Source of the DNA: Lachnospiraceae bacterium UBA7182
GTDB taxonomy: Bacteria; Bacillota; Clostridia; Lachnospirales; Lachnospiraceae
Assembly: GCA_002491115.1 (NCBI GenBank)
Contig: DKVI01000107.1
Coordinates: 1-29,216 of the forward strand
Length of the DNA: 29,216 nt
Reading direction: 5' to 3'
The position numbers were made by a program, and so were the translations under genes. This document shows, in pieces, positions 1-8,868 of the stretch. Under the pieces are notes generated by a model. The model searched no databases and was not told where the DNA came from. It saw only the letters and a list, made by a program, of their open reading frames with translations. Position 1 is the first letter of the stretch, and each line of letters begins with the position of its first letter.

Positions 1-1307
1 GTCTGTTTCTCCTCCATGATCAGAATATTGTAGATGCCCGCTTTATCTTCCTTCGCATAGCCGACATTTTCAAAATTCCCTGCCATGTTTTTCTGTCGGT
101 ACAGATAATAGGGAAAAAGTCCCATCTCCTGGCAGTACCTGGCTGTCATATCCATGATCTGCATATTGTTTTCCAGTCCCATCTCTTCGTACTGTTCTTT
201 AAAAAGATTCAGGCGCGCCGCCCTCTTGATGGCAAGCGAATGAATGGTGATGCTGTCCGGCGCCAGTTTCTTAAGCTCCTGCATGGTGTATTCCACATCC
301 TCATACCCCTCCCCGGGAAGCCCGATGATCAGGTCCATATTGATATGGCAAAAGCCCATTTCTCTCGCCAGCGCGAACGCCTCCCTTGTCTGCTTTGACG
401 TATGATGGCGCCCGATGATCTTAAGCGTCTCATCCTTCATGGTCTGGGGGTTGATGGAGATCCGGTCGATCCCATGGTTCAAAAGCACCTGAAGCTTCTC
501 CCGGGTAATACTGTCCGGTCTTCCAGCTTCCACGGTAAATTCCTTAAGATGCGCCCCGTCGAAGGCAGTCTGAATCTTTGTCAGAAGCCGGTCCATCTGC
601 TCTGGATTTAAGGAGGTGGGTGTCCCGCCTCCGATATAAACCGTATTCAGCTTTTTATGCCTGAATGTTTCCGCCACATAGTCAAGCTCTTTACACAGGG
701 TGTCCAGATACATGTCGATTTGTTTTTCCCATTTGGACAGAGGATAAGAAGTAAAAGAACAGTACAGGCAGGTGCTTGGACAAAAAGGAATCCCCACATA
801 CAGGCTGTAGCCGTCCTGATAGTCAATGTCTCTTAGAATATGCCGTTCCCGGTTGGCGATCCTGACGCTTAAAGCCGCTTTTTCCCTGCTTGTCAGATAG
901 ACCGTTCTCATATGTTCCTCGATCTGGGTATCGCTCTTACCCGCCTCCAGCATCTGCATGACAATTTTGGTGGGGCGAATGCCTGTAAGGCTTCCCCAGG
1001 GCAAAGACTGTCCCGTATACTGAGACAGGATGCCGTAGATCTGGCGTTTCAGATGATTTTTTGTCTCTTTTCTGTCCGTGTAGTCGATTTCTTTTGTTCC
1101 CTCGCCTTTGATCTGTCCTTCTTCCAGCCACACCGTATGTACAAGCCCGTCTGTAAAATCCACCTTCATCTGAAGACGCGTCTGCTTTGTAAACGCTTCC
1201 TGCACCCGGACCGATACGTCTTTCCCTGGAAAAAATGCCTTTACCAGAGAATGGATGTCATACGCAAATCCAGGTCGGTTCACAATGATTTCTATTAATT
1301 CCCTCAT
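1..1307 (-). CDS. hemZ: HemZ-type coproporphyrinogen dehydrogenase-like radical SAM protein (3' end cut by window edge)
   Basis: The gene starts at 1307 and runs off the left edge, so about 435 N-terminal residues are visible. The radical SAM 4Fe-4S motif CPSTCLYC puts the cluster cysteines at residues 176, 180 and 183. It is followed by a YIGGGTPTSL segment and a late YRQKNMAGNFENVGYAK stretch typical of the HemZ branch of oxygen-independent coproporphyrinogen oxidase-like enzymes. A domain of about 165 residues precedes the radical SAM core, as in HemZ and unlike HemN or HemW. The family is assigned to anaerobic porphyrin synthesis, but no other haem gene is nearby and many Clostridia carry it without a full haem pathway, so the true substrate is uncertain. 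It is the last visible gene of the rel-hydrolase-hemZ run, 59 bases after the hydrolase stop. Confidence 0.88.
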   Translation of the reverse strand, partial: MRELIEIIVNRPGFAYDIHSLVKAFFPGKDVSVRVQEAFTKQTRLQMKVDFTDGLVHTVWLEEGQIKGEGTKEIDYTDRKETKNHLKRQIYGILSQYTGQSLPWGSLTGIRPTKIVMQMLEAGKSDTQIEEHMRTVYLTSREKAALSVRIANRERHILRDIDYQDGYSLYVGIPFCPSTCLYCSFTSYPLSKWEKQIDMYLDTLCKELDYVAETFRHKKLNTVYIGGGTPTSLNPEQMDRLLTKIQTAFDGAHLKEFTVEAGRPDSITREKLQVLLNHGIDRISINPQTMKDETLKIIGRHHTSKQTREAFALAREMGFCHINMDLIIGLPGEGYEDVEYTMQELKKLAPDSITIHSLAIKRAARLNLFKEQYEEMGLENNMQIMDMTARYCQEMGLFPYYLYRQKNMAGNFENVGYAKEDKAGIYNILIMEEKQ

Positions 1308-1327
1308 ACTTCTACCTCTGTTTGAAA

Positions 1328-1352
1328 GGGCTGCCGCATCCTGCGGCAGCCC
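1328..1352 (-). terminator. GC-rich hairpin between hydrolase gene and hemZ
   Basis: On the minus strand an 11-bp perfect stem (GGGCTGCCGCA with its complement) closes a 3-base loop and is followed by TTTCAAAC. The stem is strong but the T-run is short, so it may be a leaky terminator or an mRNA-processing or stability hairpin that lowers hemZ expression relative to upstream genes. Confidence 0.5.
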
Positions 1353-1366
1353 CGATTCTTCCTGTC

Positions 1367-1999
1367 TTATATAAATGGATTGTATTTCTTCTCGTATCCG
1401 ATGGTAGTCGCTTCCCCATGTCCCGGATATACTTTTGTATCTTCCGGCAGCGGAAACAGCTTTTCTTTCACTGACCGCACCAGCTGCGACATGCTCCCGC
1501 CCGGAAAATCGCTTCGTCCTACCGATCCCTGGAACAACGTATCTCCGGAGAACACACAGCCTGCCTCCTGACAATAATAGGAGCAGCCGCCCGGCGTATG
1601 CCCCGGGGTATGAAATACTTTCAAATGCATCCCCGCCAGGGTAAGTTCCTGCCCGTCTTTTACAAACACATCCGCGGCAAGGGTAATGGCTTTCTGGCAG
1701 ATAAACGGCGACATATTGTTGACGGCATTCAGAAGAAGATCTTCTTCCGTTTCATATGCGTAGACGGGCGCATGGGTGGACGCTGCCAGTTCTTCCGCGC
1801 CGCCCATATGGTCTGCATGGCCGTGGGTCAGAAGGATCGCCTGAATCGTCCATCCTTTCTGATCCGCATAAGTTTTGATCCGCGCGGCTTCGTCTCCCGG
1901 ATCAAACACCAGCGCTTCTTTCGTATCCCCATTGACCAGGAACCAGCAGTTGACTGCCAGTTCGCCCACAGTCAGGGATGAAATATTTAAGTTTCCCAT
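1367..1999 (-). CDS. Metallo-beta-lactamase-fold hydrolase, glyoxalase II-like (YcbL type)
   Basis: This 210-residue soluble protein has the HxHxDH metal motif THGHADH at residues 58-64. Further metal-ligand segments are FHTPGHTPGG, SGDTLFQGSVGRSDF and, near the C-terminus, VYPGHGEATTIG. This set fits the small glyoxalase II/YcbL branch, which binds one or two metal ions and hydrolyses thioesters such as S-lactoylglutathione or bacillithiol analogues. The full glyoxalase II C-terminal substrate domain is absent, so the thiol substrate cannot be named. The start has a good ribosome binding site (AAAGGGG, 6 bases before the ATG). It lies 19 bases after rel and is presumably cotranscribed; the rel-hydrolase pairing is common in Clostridia and suggests nothing specific about function. 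Confidence 0.88.
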   Translation of the reverse strand: MGNLNISSLTVGELAVNCWFLVNGDTKEALVFDPGDEAARIKTYADQKGWTIQAILLTHGHADHMGGAEELAASTHAPVYAYETEEDLLLNAVNNMSPFICQKAITLAADVFVKDGQELTLAGMHLKVFHTPGHTPGGCSYYCQEAGCVFSGDTLFQGSVGRSDFPGGSMSQLVRSVKEKLFPLPEDTKVYPGHGEATTIGYEKKYNPFI

Positions 2000-2018
2000 C
2001 TTGTACCCCTTTCCTTAA

Positions 2019-4316
2019 TCAACTGGTCGAACGCTCCACATCCAGCACGCTTTCTATCTGGCGCAGTTTTTCTATAATCCGGTGCAGCTCTTCCACGCCG
2101 GATATGTCAAAGCTTGCCGTTATGGTGGCGGTTCCCTGTCTGCTCACGCGCACATTCATGGCCGTCACATCAATATTCTGCTCTGTCAGCACTCTTGATA
2201 TGTCCACCAGAAGCCCTGTACGGTTATTTCCGTAGATCGTGATCTCAGCCGTATATTTCTCCCCGGCATGAACCTGTACCCCGCCCTGCCATTCCGCCTC
2301 GATTAAGCGTTCTCTTTCGGATTCTGCCAGATGGAGCATATTGACGCAGTCTGTCCGGTGAATGGTCACGCCGCGGCCCCTGGTTACAAAGCCGATAATT
2401 TCGTCTCCCGGCACCGGATTGCAGCATTTGGAAAAACGGACTGCCACATCGTCGATTCCTTTGACCACAATACCGCTTCCGGACTTGGCGATATGAATCT
2501 TTTTCTCTTTCGCCTCCCCGACGCTCTCCATGATTTTCGCGTCCGTGATCGACTTTTTACGCTCTTTTTCGTATTCTTCCACCAGCCGGTTCACAACCTG
2601 GCCTTCTTTCAGGCCTCCGTGCCCGACGGCCGCCATCACAGAATCCCAGTCCCGGAAACCGTATTTGCGAAGCACGCTCTCCTGATATTCGGGCTTCATA
2701 ATCTGGGGCATCTGGATGGCTTTCATCTTGCAGTACTGCGCCACCAGATCTTTCCCTTTTATAATATTGCTTTCTTTAAACTCTGTCTTAAACCACTGGT
2801 TAATCTTATTTTTTGCCTGAGTACTCTTCACCATACCCAGCCAGTCACGGCTGGGGCCTTTGGAATTCTGAGACGTAAGGATCTCGATACGGTCGCCGTT
2901 TCTGAGCCTTTGGTCAATGGGAACCAGTTTTCCGTTGACCCGGGCGCCGATCATCTTATTGCCCACGGCACTGTGGATGCTGTAGGCAAAGTCTATGGTA
3001 TTGGAACCGGCAGGCAGCGTCTTTACGTCCCCATTGGGCGTAAAACAGTACACGTTATCTGAAAACAGGTCCAGATCACTTTTTAAAAGGCTCATAAACT
3101 CCCTGTTGTCAGACATATCCTGCTGCCACTCCAGGATCTGCCGAAGCCAGGTCAGTTTCGCCTCCGCACTGTTCTTGCCCTCCACGTTCTTCTCTTCGCT
3201 GCCGCCGCTTTCTTTGTATTTCCAGTGGGCGGCAATGCCGTATTCCGCCGTACGGTGCATCTCATAGGTCCGGATCTGGATCTCAAAAGGCTGTCCTTTC
3301 GGCCCGATCAGCGTGGTGTGAAGCGCCTGATACATATTGGGTTTGGGCATGGCAATATAATCTTTAAAGCGACCGGGAATCGGCTTATACATCTCATGGA
3401 TCACGCCTAAAGCGGCGTAACAGTCTTTGACGGATTTCACCAGGATACGCACGGCAAACAGATCATAGATCTGATCCAGCGTTTTGTCCTGATTGACCAT
3501 TTTTTTATAGATGCTGAAAAAATGCTTGACCCGGCCTTTTACGTCCGCCTCGATTTTGGCGTTGTCCATATGCTGCTTCACTTCCGCCACAATGGACTGT
3601 ACATACTGTTCCCGGGAACTTCTTTTTTCCGCAATCTGGGCCACCAGATCATAATATACCTCCGGCTCCAGATATTTAAGCGCCAGATCGTCCAGCTCCA
3701 CCTTTACTTTTGCGATACCGAGGCGCTGGGCAATGGGGGCGTAGATATCCATCGTCTCCCTGGCCTTCTCTTTTTGCTTCTCGGGGCGCATATATTTTAA
3801 AGTCCGCATATTGTGCAGACGGTCGGCCAGCTTGATTAAGATAACCCGGATGTCTTTTGCCATGGCAAGAAACATCTTTCTTAAGTTCTCCGCCTGTTCG
3901 TCCACCTTGTCCGCCGAATAACTTAACTGACCCAGTTTCGTGACGCCGTCCACCAGAAGCGCCACCTCGTCGCTGAAAGCCCTGGCCACATCCTCCGTAG
4001 TCATGGGCGTGTCTTCCACCACGTCATGCAAAAGCCCGGCAACGATGCTTTCTTTGTCCAGTTCCAGGTCCGCCAGGATGATCGCTACGCAGAGCGGATG
4101 AATAATATACGGCTCGCCTGATTTGCGCACTTGTCCCTCATGAAAGCTTAAAGCGGTCTGATACGCTTTTTCAATCATGGAAATATCCGTGGATGGATGA
4201 TACCGGACCACGCTCTTTATCAATTCCCGATACAGTTCCTCCGGACTGGTAAAATCCTTCATCACCGGAATGTCCCTGTCTTCTCTTTCTGTTTTCTTTG
4301 CCTGTACTTCTGCCAT
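2019..4316 (-). CDS. relA: Bifunctional (p)ppGpp synthetase/hydrolase (Rel/RSH family)
   Basis: This long RSH protein makes and degrades the alarmone (p)ppGpp. Numbering from the upstream ATG at 4328, it has an HD hydrolase domain with HDVVEDT at 101-107 and a synthetase domain with RFKDYIAMPKPN at 320-331 and EIQIRT at 349-354. A TGS domain spans about 426-486, a Cys-containing region (KCCNPVPGDEIIGF) about 634-661, and a C-terminal ACT domain about 691-765. The intact HD box plus RFKD, rather than the ExDD of synthetase-only RelA, indicates a bifunctional enzyme. I prefer the ATG at 4316 (765 residues), because GGTGA lies 5 bases before it while the ATG at 4328 lacks a well-placed site. It follows apt by about 27 bases, placing purine salvage and alarmone control in one transcript. 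Confidence 0.96.
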   Translation of the reverse strand: MAEVQAKKTEREDRDIPVMKDFTSPEELYRELIKSVVRYHPSTDISMIEKAYQTALSFHEGQVRKSGEPYIIHPLCVAIILADLELDKESIVAGLLHDVVEDTPMTTEDVARAFSDEVALLVDGVTKLGQLSYSADKVDEQAENLRKMFLAMAKDIRVILIKLADRLHNMRTLKYMRPEKQKEKARETMDIYAPIAQRLGIAKVKVELDDLALKYLEPEVYYDLVAQIAEKRSSREQYVQSIVAEVKQHMDNAKIEADVKGRVKHFFSIYKKMVNQDKTLDQIYDLFAVRILVKSVKDCYAALGVIHEMYKPIPGRFKDYIAMPKPNMYQALHTTLIGPKGQPFEIQIRTYEMHRTAEYGIAAHWKYKESGGSEEKNVEGKNSAEAKLTWLRQILEWQQDMSDNREFMSLLKSDLDLFSDNVYCFTPNGDVKTLPAGSNTIDFAYSIHSAVGNKMIGARVNGKLVPIDQRLRNGDRIEILTSQNSKGPSRDWLGMVKSTQAKNKINQWFKTEFKESNIIKGKDLVAQYCKMKAIQMPQIMKPEYQESVLRKYGFRDWDSVMAAVGHGGLKEGQVVNRLVEEYEKERKKSITDAKIMESVGEAKEKKIHIAKSGSGIVVKGIDDVAVRFSKCCNPVPGDEIIGFVTRGRGVTIHRTDCVNMLHLAESERERLIEAEWQGGVQVHAGEKYTAEITIYGNNRTGLLVDISRVLTEQNIDVTAMNVRVSRQGTATITASFDISGVEELHRIIEKLRQIESVLDVERSTS

Positions 4317-4343
4317 GTCTCTCACCATCTTATAAAAAGTTAT

Positions 4344-4868
4344 CTACTTTCCTTCATAGCAAATCACGCTTTCCACGTCGTATTTTGCCAGTCTTTGCCT
4401 TCCTTTAAGACCTGCCAGTTCCATCAAAAAGACCATCTTAACGACTTCTCCGCCCAAAAGCTCCACCAGCTTTGCCGCGGCTTCAATGGTTCCTCCGGTA
4501 GCGATCAGATCGTCGATCAGCACCACTTTTTGTCCCGGCCTGATGGAATCCTTGTGCATCTCTATCTGTGCGCTGCCATATTCCAGCTCATATTCCATGG
4601 ATATGGTTTCCCGGGGAAGCTTCCCTTTCTTACGCACCAGCACAAAAGGCTTGTGCAGGTTATAGGCCACCGGCATACCGAAAATAAATCCTCTGGATTC
4701 CGTTCCCGCGATCAGGTCAAAATCCAGCCCTTCCAGTTTTTTCTGAAGTTCGTCAATGGCAAGCGTTAAGCCGTCCGCATCCTGTAAAACGGACGTCACG
4801 TCCCGAAATATAATCCCTGGCTCCGGAAAATCCGGAATACTGACTACATAATCTTCTAATTTTTTCAT
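4344..4868 (-). CDS. apt: Adenine phosphoribosyltransferase
   Basis: The 174-residue protein has the usual Apt length and layout: the N-terminal IPDFPEPGIIFRDVTS segment (11-26), AGTESRGFIFG (54-64) and the PRPP-binding motif VVLIDDLIATGGT at 115-127. It converts adenine and PRPP to AMP and pyrophosphate in the cytosol, saving purine bases. The ATG is preceded by AAAGGGG at a spacing of 6. It is the first gene after a sigma-A-like promoter in the recJ-apt gap and lies just upstream of rel. That order (apt then rel) is widely conserved in Firmicutes. Confidence 0.96.
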   Translation of the reverse strand: MKKLEDYVVSIPDFPEPGIIFRDVTSVLQDADGLTLAIDELQKKLEGLDFDLIAGTESRGFIFGMPVAYNLHKPFVLVRKKGKLPRETISMEYELEYGSAQIEMHKDSIRPGQKVVLIDDLIATGGTIEAAAKLVELLGGEVVKMVFLMELAGLKGRQRLAKYDVESVICYEGK

Positions 4869-4913
4869 TTGTACCCCTTTATATTTGGATTTGTTAATAT
4901 TCGCATTGGATTA

Positions 4914-4942
4914 AATATACCACAAAACAAACGGATTCGCAA
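4914..4942 (-). promoter_or_regulatory. Sigma-A-like promoter for apt-rel
   Basis: On the minus strand TTGCGA (4942-4937), 17 bases and TATATT (4919-4914) match the -35 and -10 consensus at 4/6 and 5/6. The predicted start site near 4907 leaves a leader of about 40 bases before apt. The site lies just beyond the recJ stop, in an 88-base gap. Confidence 0.6.
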
Positions 4943-4956
4943 TGTCTTGTACATCG

Positions 4957-6648
4957 TCAAATGTAATTAAGAATACGGATCTGCAGCTTTCTTTCCCCCC
5001 GGAACTCATTGATTTCCGGATAATAAAGCATATGCATGGCGGGTTTCTTACGCATTGCTTCAAAGGCTTCGTCCATACAACTGTTAAAATAGATTCCCTC
5101 CAGTATGCCCTGACTTTCATCCTGCAGTTTCATGCGGAGTACATTTCTATTCTTCCCAAGTATCCGGGATTCTAAAATACGCACGTTGCGGGCCGCGAAC
5201 ACAGGCTTTGTATTTCCCTTTCCAAAAGGTTCCAGAAGCTCCAGTTCTTCCACCAGCGTCTCCGATACACAGGAAAAAGGCAGCGCCATATCAATATGGA
5301 TCACCTCTGTCAGATCTTCGTCTGTCAGACTGCATCCTTCATTGAGCCTTCTTCTGAACTCCTCCACCTTATCCTCCGGCAAAGACAGGCCCGCGGCCAT
5401 GGGATGCCCGCCGTATTTAAGAAACAGCTCCTTACAGCGGGTCATTTCTTCAAACATGGAATATGCCTCTATGGAACGTCCTGAACCTTTGACCGCCTCC
5501 TCGCCTTTTGTCAGCACAAAAACCGGACGATAATAACGCTCACGGACCCGCCCGGCTATGATTCCCGCCAGGCTTTCATGGCAGTCCGGCAAATACACCA
5601 CCAGCACCCGGTCATCGGCCAGACTGCCGTTTTCGATCTGCGCCACTGCTTCTTCCACCCCTTTTTCCGTCAGCGACTTGCGCTCGTCGTTCATGGCTTT
5701 CAGTTCGGCGGCCCGTTCCATGGCCAGTCCTTCCTCCTCCGTATTCAGAAGCGCCAGCGCCCGCTTCGCCGTGTCCAGGCGGCCGCTGGCATTGATGCAG
5801 GGCCCCAGGACGAATCCGATATGATAAGCGCTTAAGCGGTCCCTTTCAAGCCCGTTGACTTCCATCAGCGCGGACATCCCCGGATGGGTTGTGCGGCGCA
5901 GCCGCTTGATACTTTCTTTTACAAGAATGCGGTTCTCCCCTGTCAGGTCCATCACATCCCCTACCGTCGCGAACCCGGCGAACATCAAAAGCTCTCCGTA
6001 TGCCATGTCTTCCGGATATCCCAGGTGCTCCCACAGTTCCTGCACCAGCTTCCAGGCGACCGCGGCGCCGCACAGTTTTTTATACGGATATTTACAGTCC
6101 GGCTGCCTGGGATTGACGATCACGTCCGCATCGGGGACCGTCTCCTGCAGTTCATGATGGTCGGTCACAATCACGGTCATGCCGAGCTCTTTGGCATAAG
6201 CGATCTCCGCCGGAGCGGCTATCCCGTTATCACAAGTAACGATGGTGTCTACCCCGTCCTTTGACGCCCTGCAGATCAACTCCCGGTTCAGGCCGTAGCC
6301 GTCTTTGATCCGGTCCGGAATATCCGTATCCACCCGCGCGCCCGCCTGCGTAAGTCCCTTTAAAAGAATATAAGTGGCGCATACTCCGTCGATATCATAA
6401 TCCCCGATGATCCGAATGGAAGCTTTTTCCTTAATTTTCTCCGCCAAAAGCGCTGCTGCTTCGGGAATCCCCTTCATCAGGGACGCCGGATGCAGATCCT
6501 TTAAGCCGCCGTGGAGGTATGTATCTATCTCTTTTTTTCCCGTTATATCTTTATTGCGGATCAGGCGGGCAGTAAAGGGCGTGATATGAAATTCCTTACT
6601 GATCGCCTGAAAATCCGCCCCTTTGCGGATCTCCATCCATTTTGCCAT
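4957..6648 (-). CDS. recJ: Single-stranded-DNA-specific 5'-3' exonuclease RecJ
   Basis: This 563-residue DHH-family nuclease has GDYDIDG at 82-88, CDNGI at 139-143, TDHH at 162-165, GPCINASGRL at 282-291 and the DHHA1-domain GGHPMAAG at 413-420. The length is near that of E. coli RecJ. The enzyme degrades single-stranded DNA 5' to 3' in mismatch repair and recombination, using Mn2+ or Mg2+ held by the Asp/His residues of the DHH domain. It sits between secDF and apt, as in many Clostridia. A hairpin separates it from secDF, and the apt promoter follows its stop, so it may be partly independent of both neighbours. Confidence 0.95.
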   Translation of the reverse strand: MAKWMEIRKGADFQAISKEFHITPFTARLIRNKDITGKKEIDTYLHGGLKDLHPASLMKGIPEAAALLAEKIKEKASIRIIGDYDIDGVCATYILLKGLTQAGARVDTDIPDRIKDGYGLNRELICRASKDGVDTIVTCDNGIAAPAEIAYAKELGMTVIVTDHHELQETVPDADVIVNPRQPDCKYPYKKLCGAAVAWKLVQELWEHLGYPEDMAYGELLMFAGFATVGDVMDLTGENRILVKESIKRLRRTTHPGMSALMEVNGLERDRLSAYHIGFVLGPCINASGRLDTAKRALALLNTEEEGLAMERAAELKAMNDERKSLTEKGVEEAVAQIENGSLADDRVLVVYLPDCHESLAGIIAGRVRERYYRPVFVLTKGEEAVKGSGRSIEAYSMFEEMTRCKELFLKYGGHPMAAGLSLPEDKVEEFRRRLNEGCSLTDEDLTEVIHIDMALPFSCVSETLVEELELLEPFGKGNTKPVFAARNVRILESRILGKNRNVLRMKLQDESQGILEGIYFNSCMDEAFEAMRKKPAMHMLYYPEINEFRGERKLQIRILNYI

Positions 6649-6673
6649 ATATGGTTACCCTCTTTCGTCGGAA

Positions 6674-6703
6674 AAGATGCCGTACACTTCTGCACGGCAT
6701 CTT
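6674..6703 (-). terminator. Hairpin terminator between secDF and recJ
   Basis: On the minus strand a 13-bp stem (AAGATGCCGTGCA with its complement, one G-U pair) closes a 4-base GAAG loop. The stem ends in CTTTTCC. It lies 11 bases after the secDF stop and 25 bases before the recJ start. Its T-rich end is short, so some readthrough into recJ is likely. Confidence 0.65.
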
Positions 6704-6714
6704 CTTATATTCCC

Positions 6715-8868
6715 TTATTTTGCTTCTTCTTTACTTACGATTTTCGTCTTCATCATATACCACAGCGCACCTGTAATACATACGGAAGAATAAGCGCCGC
6801 ATACGATACCTACCATCAGAGGAAGCGCAAACTCTTTAATGGACGCCACGCCCAGGACAAAGAGCACCGCCACCATCACAAAGGTGGTAAGAGAAGTATA
6901 GATACTCCGGGTAAGCGTCTGGGTAATACTTGCGTTGACCACGCCTTCCAGCGTATCCTTCCTCTTCATATCCGCCATGTTCTCACGGATACGGTCGAAA
7001 ATGACGATGGTCGCGTTGATGGAATAACCCACAATCGTCAGCATACACGCGATAAACGTATTGCCCACGGAAACTCTTGCCACCGCGTAGAACGCCAGAA
7101 CCACCAGCACGTCATGCAGAAGCGCAGCCACCGCGCTGGTGGCAAAGCGCACGTCCTTAAAGCGAATCCAGATATAGATCAGCATACAGATCGTAGCGAT
7201 AATTACCGCCACAATGGCGTCATTTTTTACTTCCTTACTGATGGCGCCGCTGATGTTTTCCGCTGTGATCGTCGTTTGATCCACGCCGAACGCGTCCGCC
7301 AGTTTTGTATTCAGTTCTTCACGTTTTGCAAGCTCCAGCTCTTTGGTCTTGATGATCACCTGGTTCGTGCCTGCCACTTTCTGGGTCTGTATATCATTAT
7401 CCCCGGTCACTTCAGACACCACCGGAACCACCTGCGCGTCAATCTGTTCGATGGACATATCTTCATTAAACTCTACCGTCGTGGAAGTACCGCCCTGGAA
7501 CTCCAGGCTGTATGCGAGCATGCCTTTGCCCATGCCTCCGTTGACTGCCATCACCACAAGTCCCACGGCAATCACCGCGAGGGACGCGATAAAGCAGATC
7601 TTTTTCTTTCCGAGGAAATCAATAACTTTCCGTTCATTGGCAACACCGAACAGTTTTACGTCCTGCAGACCCAGCGCATAGAACGCGTTCAGCACAAGCC
7701 TTGTGACCACAAGCGCCGTGAACATGGACACCACAATACCCAGCGCAAGGGTCTGCGCGAAACCTTTCACGCTTCCGGAACCTTTTAAGGACAGCACAAG
7801 CGCCGCGATCAAAGTGGTGATATTTCCGTCCACGATGGCCGACAGGGCTTTCTGGAAACCGATCTTCATGGAAGATTTCACGCTTTTGCCCGCTGCCAGC
7901 TCCTCGCGGATTCTGGCAAATATGATCACGTTGGCGTCTACGGCCATACCGATGGACAGGACGATACCTGCGATACCCGGAAGCGTCAGCGTCATCTCAA
8001 AACCGTTTAAAAGTCCGATCACCAGACCCACATAGGACGTCAGCGCAATGCCTGCCGCCAGTCCCATCACTCTGTAAGCCGCGATCATAAAAATAAGAAC
8101 AAGTATAAAACCTATGATACCCGCTCTTAAACTGGTAGCGATCGCCTCTTCACCCAGCTTCGCCCCCACTACGTTGGAACGCAGCTCCTGCAGTTCCAGA
8201 GACAGTGTACCGATCCGGATGGTGGAAGCAAGCTGTTCCGCCGACTCAAACGTAAAGTTTCCCGAAATCTCGGCGCGTCCGTTTCCGATCGCCTGGTTGA
8301 CAGTGGGCGCGCTGATCACTTCCTCATCATATACGATGGAAATGGTCCTGCCCACATTCGCCTCTGTGGCGTCGGCAAATTTCTTCGCGCCTTCATCGGT
8401 CAGCACCAGATCCACCACATACTCTCTGTTGCCCATATCGTCCGACCGGGAACCCGCGCTTGCATCCGCCACGTCCGTACCTTCCAGGACAACCGTACCG
8501 CTCTGATCCCTGAATTCCAGAGAACCCGGCTTTCCAAGTTCTTCCAGAATCGAATTGGCGTCGGTCACGCCCGGGATCTCAATATTGATCCTGTCAGCCC
8601 CTTCCTGATAAACCTCTGCTTCCGTGCTGTAACCCTCCACACGCTTCTGAAGCTTGTAGATCGTATCGGACATATCTTCCGAAGAAGGCGTTTCTTCCCC
8701 TACCGCCTGGTAGGTAATGCTGACGCCGCCTGCCAGGTCCAGGCCCAGCTTAATATTTTTTGCCGCTCCCGACGCGTTCTCTCCCCAGCCGACTGCCGCC
8801 GTAAACAGCAAAAGCCCGGTCAGTACGATGGTCAGAAGCAATGTAATGACTGCCCTACTTTTCTTCAT
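6715..8868 (-). CDS. secDF: Fused protein-export membrane protein SecDF
   Basis: The 717-residue protein joins SecD and SecF, as in Bacillus and many Firmicutes. The SecD half has an N-terminal membrane segment, the conserved GLDLAGGVS near 42-50, a large extracytoplasmic region and the TM block with GMAVDANVIIFARIRE. The SecF half has LEFQGGTSTTVEF and GYSINATIVIFDRIREN. It works with SecYEG, using the proton motive force to complete protein translocation. I place the start at the ATG at 8868, because GAGGG lies 8 bases before it, although the frame is open to an ATG at 8883 that itself forms part of that site. The start overlaps the end of the SCIFF maturase gene by 14 bases, implying translational coupling. 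Confidence 0.95.
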   Translation of the reverse strand: MKKSRAVITLLLTIVLTGLLLFTAAVGWGENASGAAKNIKLGLDLAGGVSITYQAVGEETPSSEDMSDTIYKLQKRVEGYSTEAEVYQEGADRINIEIPGVTDANSILEELGKPGSLEFRDQSGTVVLEGTDVADASAGSRSDDMGNREYVVDLVLTDEGAKKFADATEANVGRTISIVYDEEVISAPTVNQAIGNGRAEISGNFTFESAEQLASTIRIGTLSLELQELRSNVVGAKLGEEAIATSLRAGIIGFILVLIFMIAAYRVMGLAAGIALTSYVGLVIGLLNGFEMTLTLPGIAGIVLSIGMAVDANVIIFARIREELAAGKSVKSSMKIGFQKALSAIVDGNITTLIAALVLSLKGSGSVKGFAQTLALGIVVSMFTALVVTRLVLNAFYALGLQDVKLFGVANERKVIDFLGKKKICFIASLAVIAVGLVVMAVNGGMGKGMLAYSLEFQGGTSTTVEFNEDMSIEQIDAQVVPVVSEVTGDNDIQTQKVAGTNQVIIKTKELELAKREELNTKLADAFGVDQTTITAENISGAISKEVKNDAIVAVIIATICMLIYIWIRFKDVRFATSAVAALLHDVLVVLAFYAVARVSVGNTFIACMLTIVGYSINATIVIFDRIRENMADMKRKDTLEGVVNASITQTLTRSIYTSLTTFVMVAVLFVLGVASIKEFALPLMVGIVCGAYSSVCITGALWYMMKTKIVSKEEAK

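Noticed and set aside
2331..3062. 243-codon plus-strand frame opposite rel
   Set aside because: It is antisense to the TGS and zinc-finger-like region of Rel and shows no motif or start site.
6511..7788. 425-codon plus-strand open frame across recJ and secDF
   Set aside because: It is antisense to two well-supported genes, is rich in His, Arg and Cys, has no recognisable motif and no ribosome binding site. It is a shadow frame.
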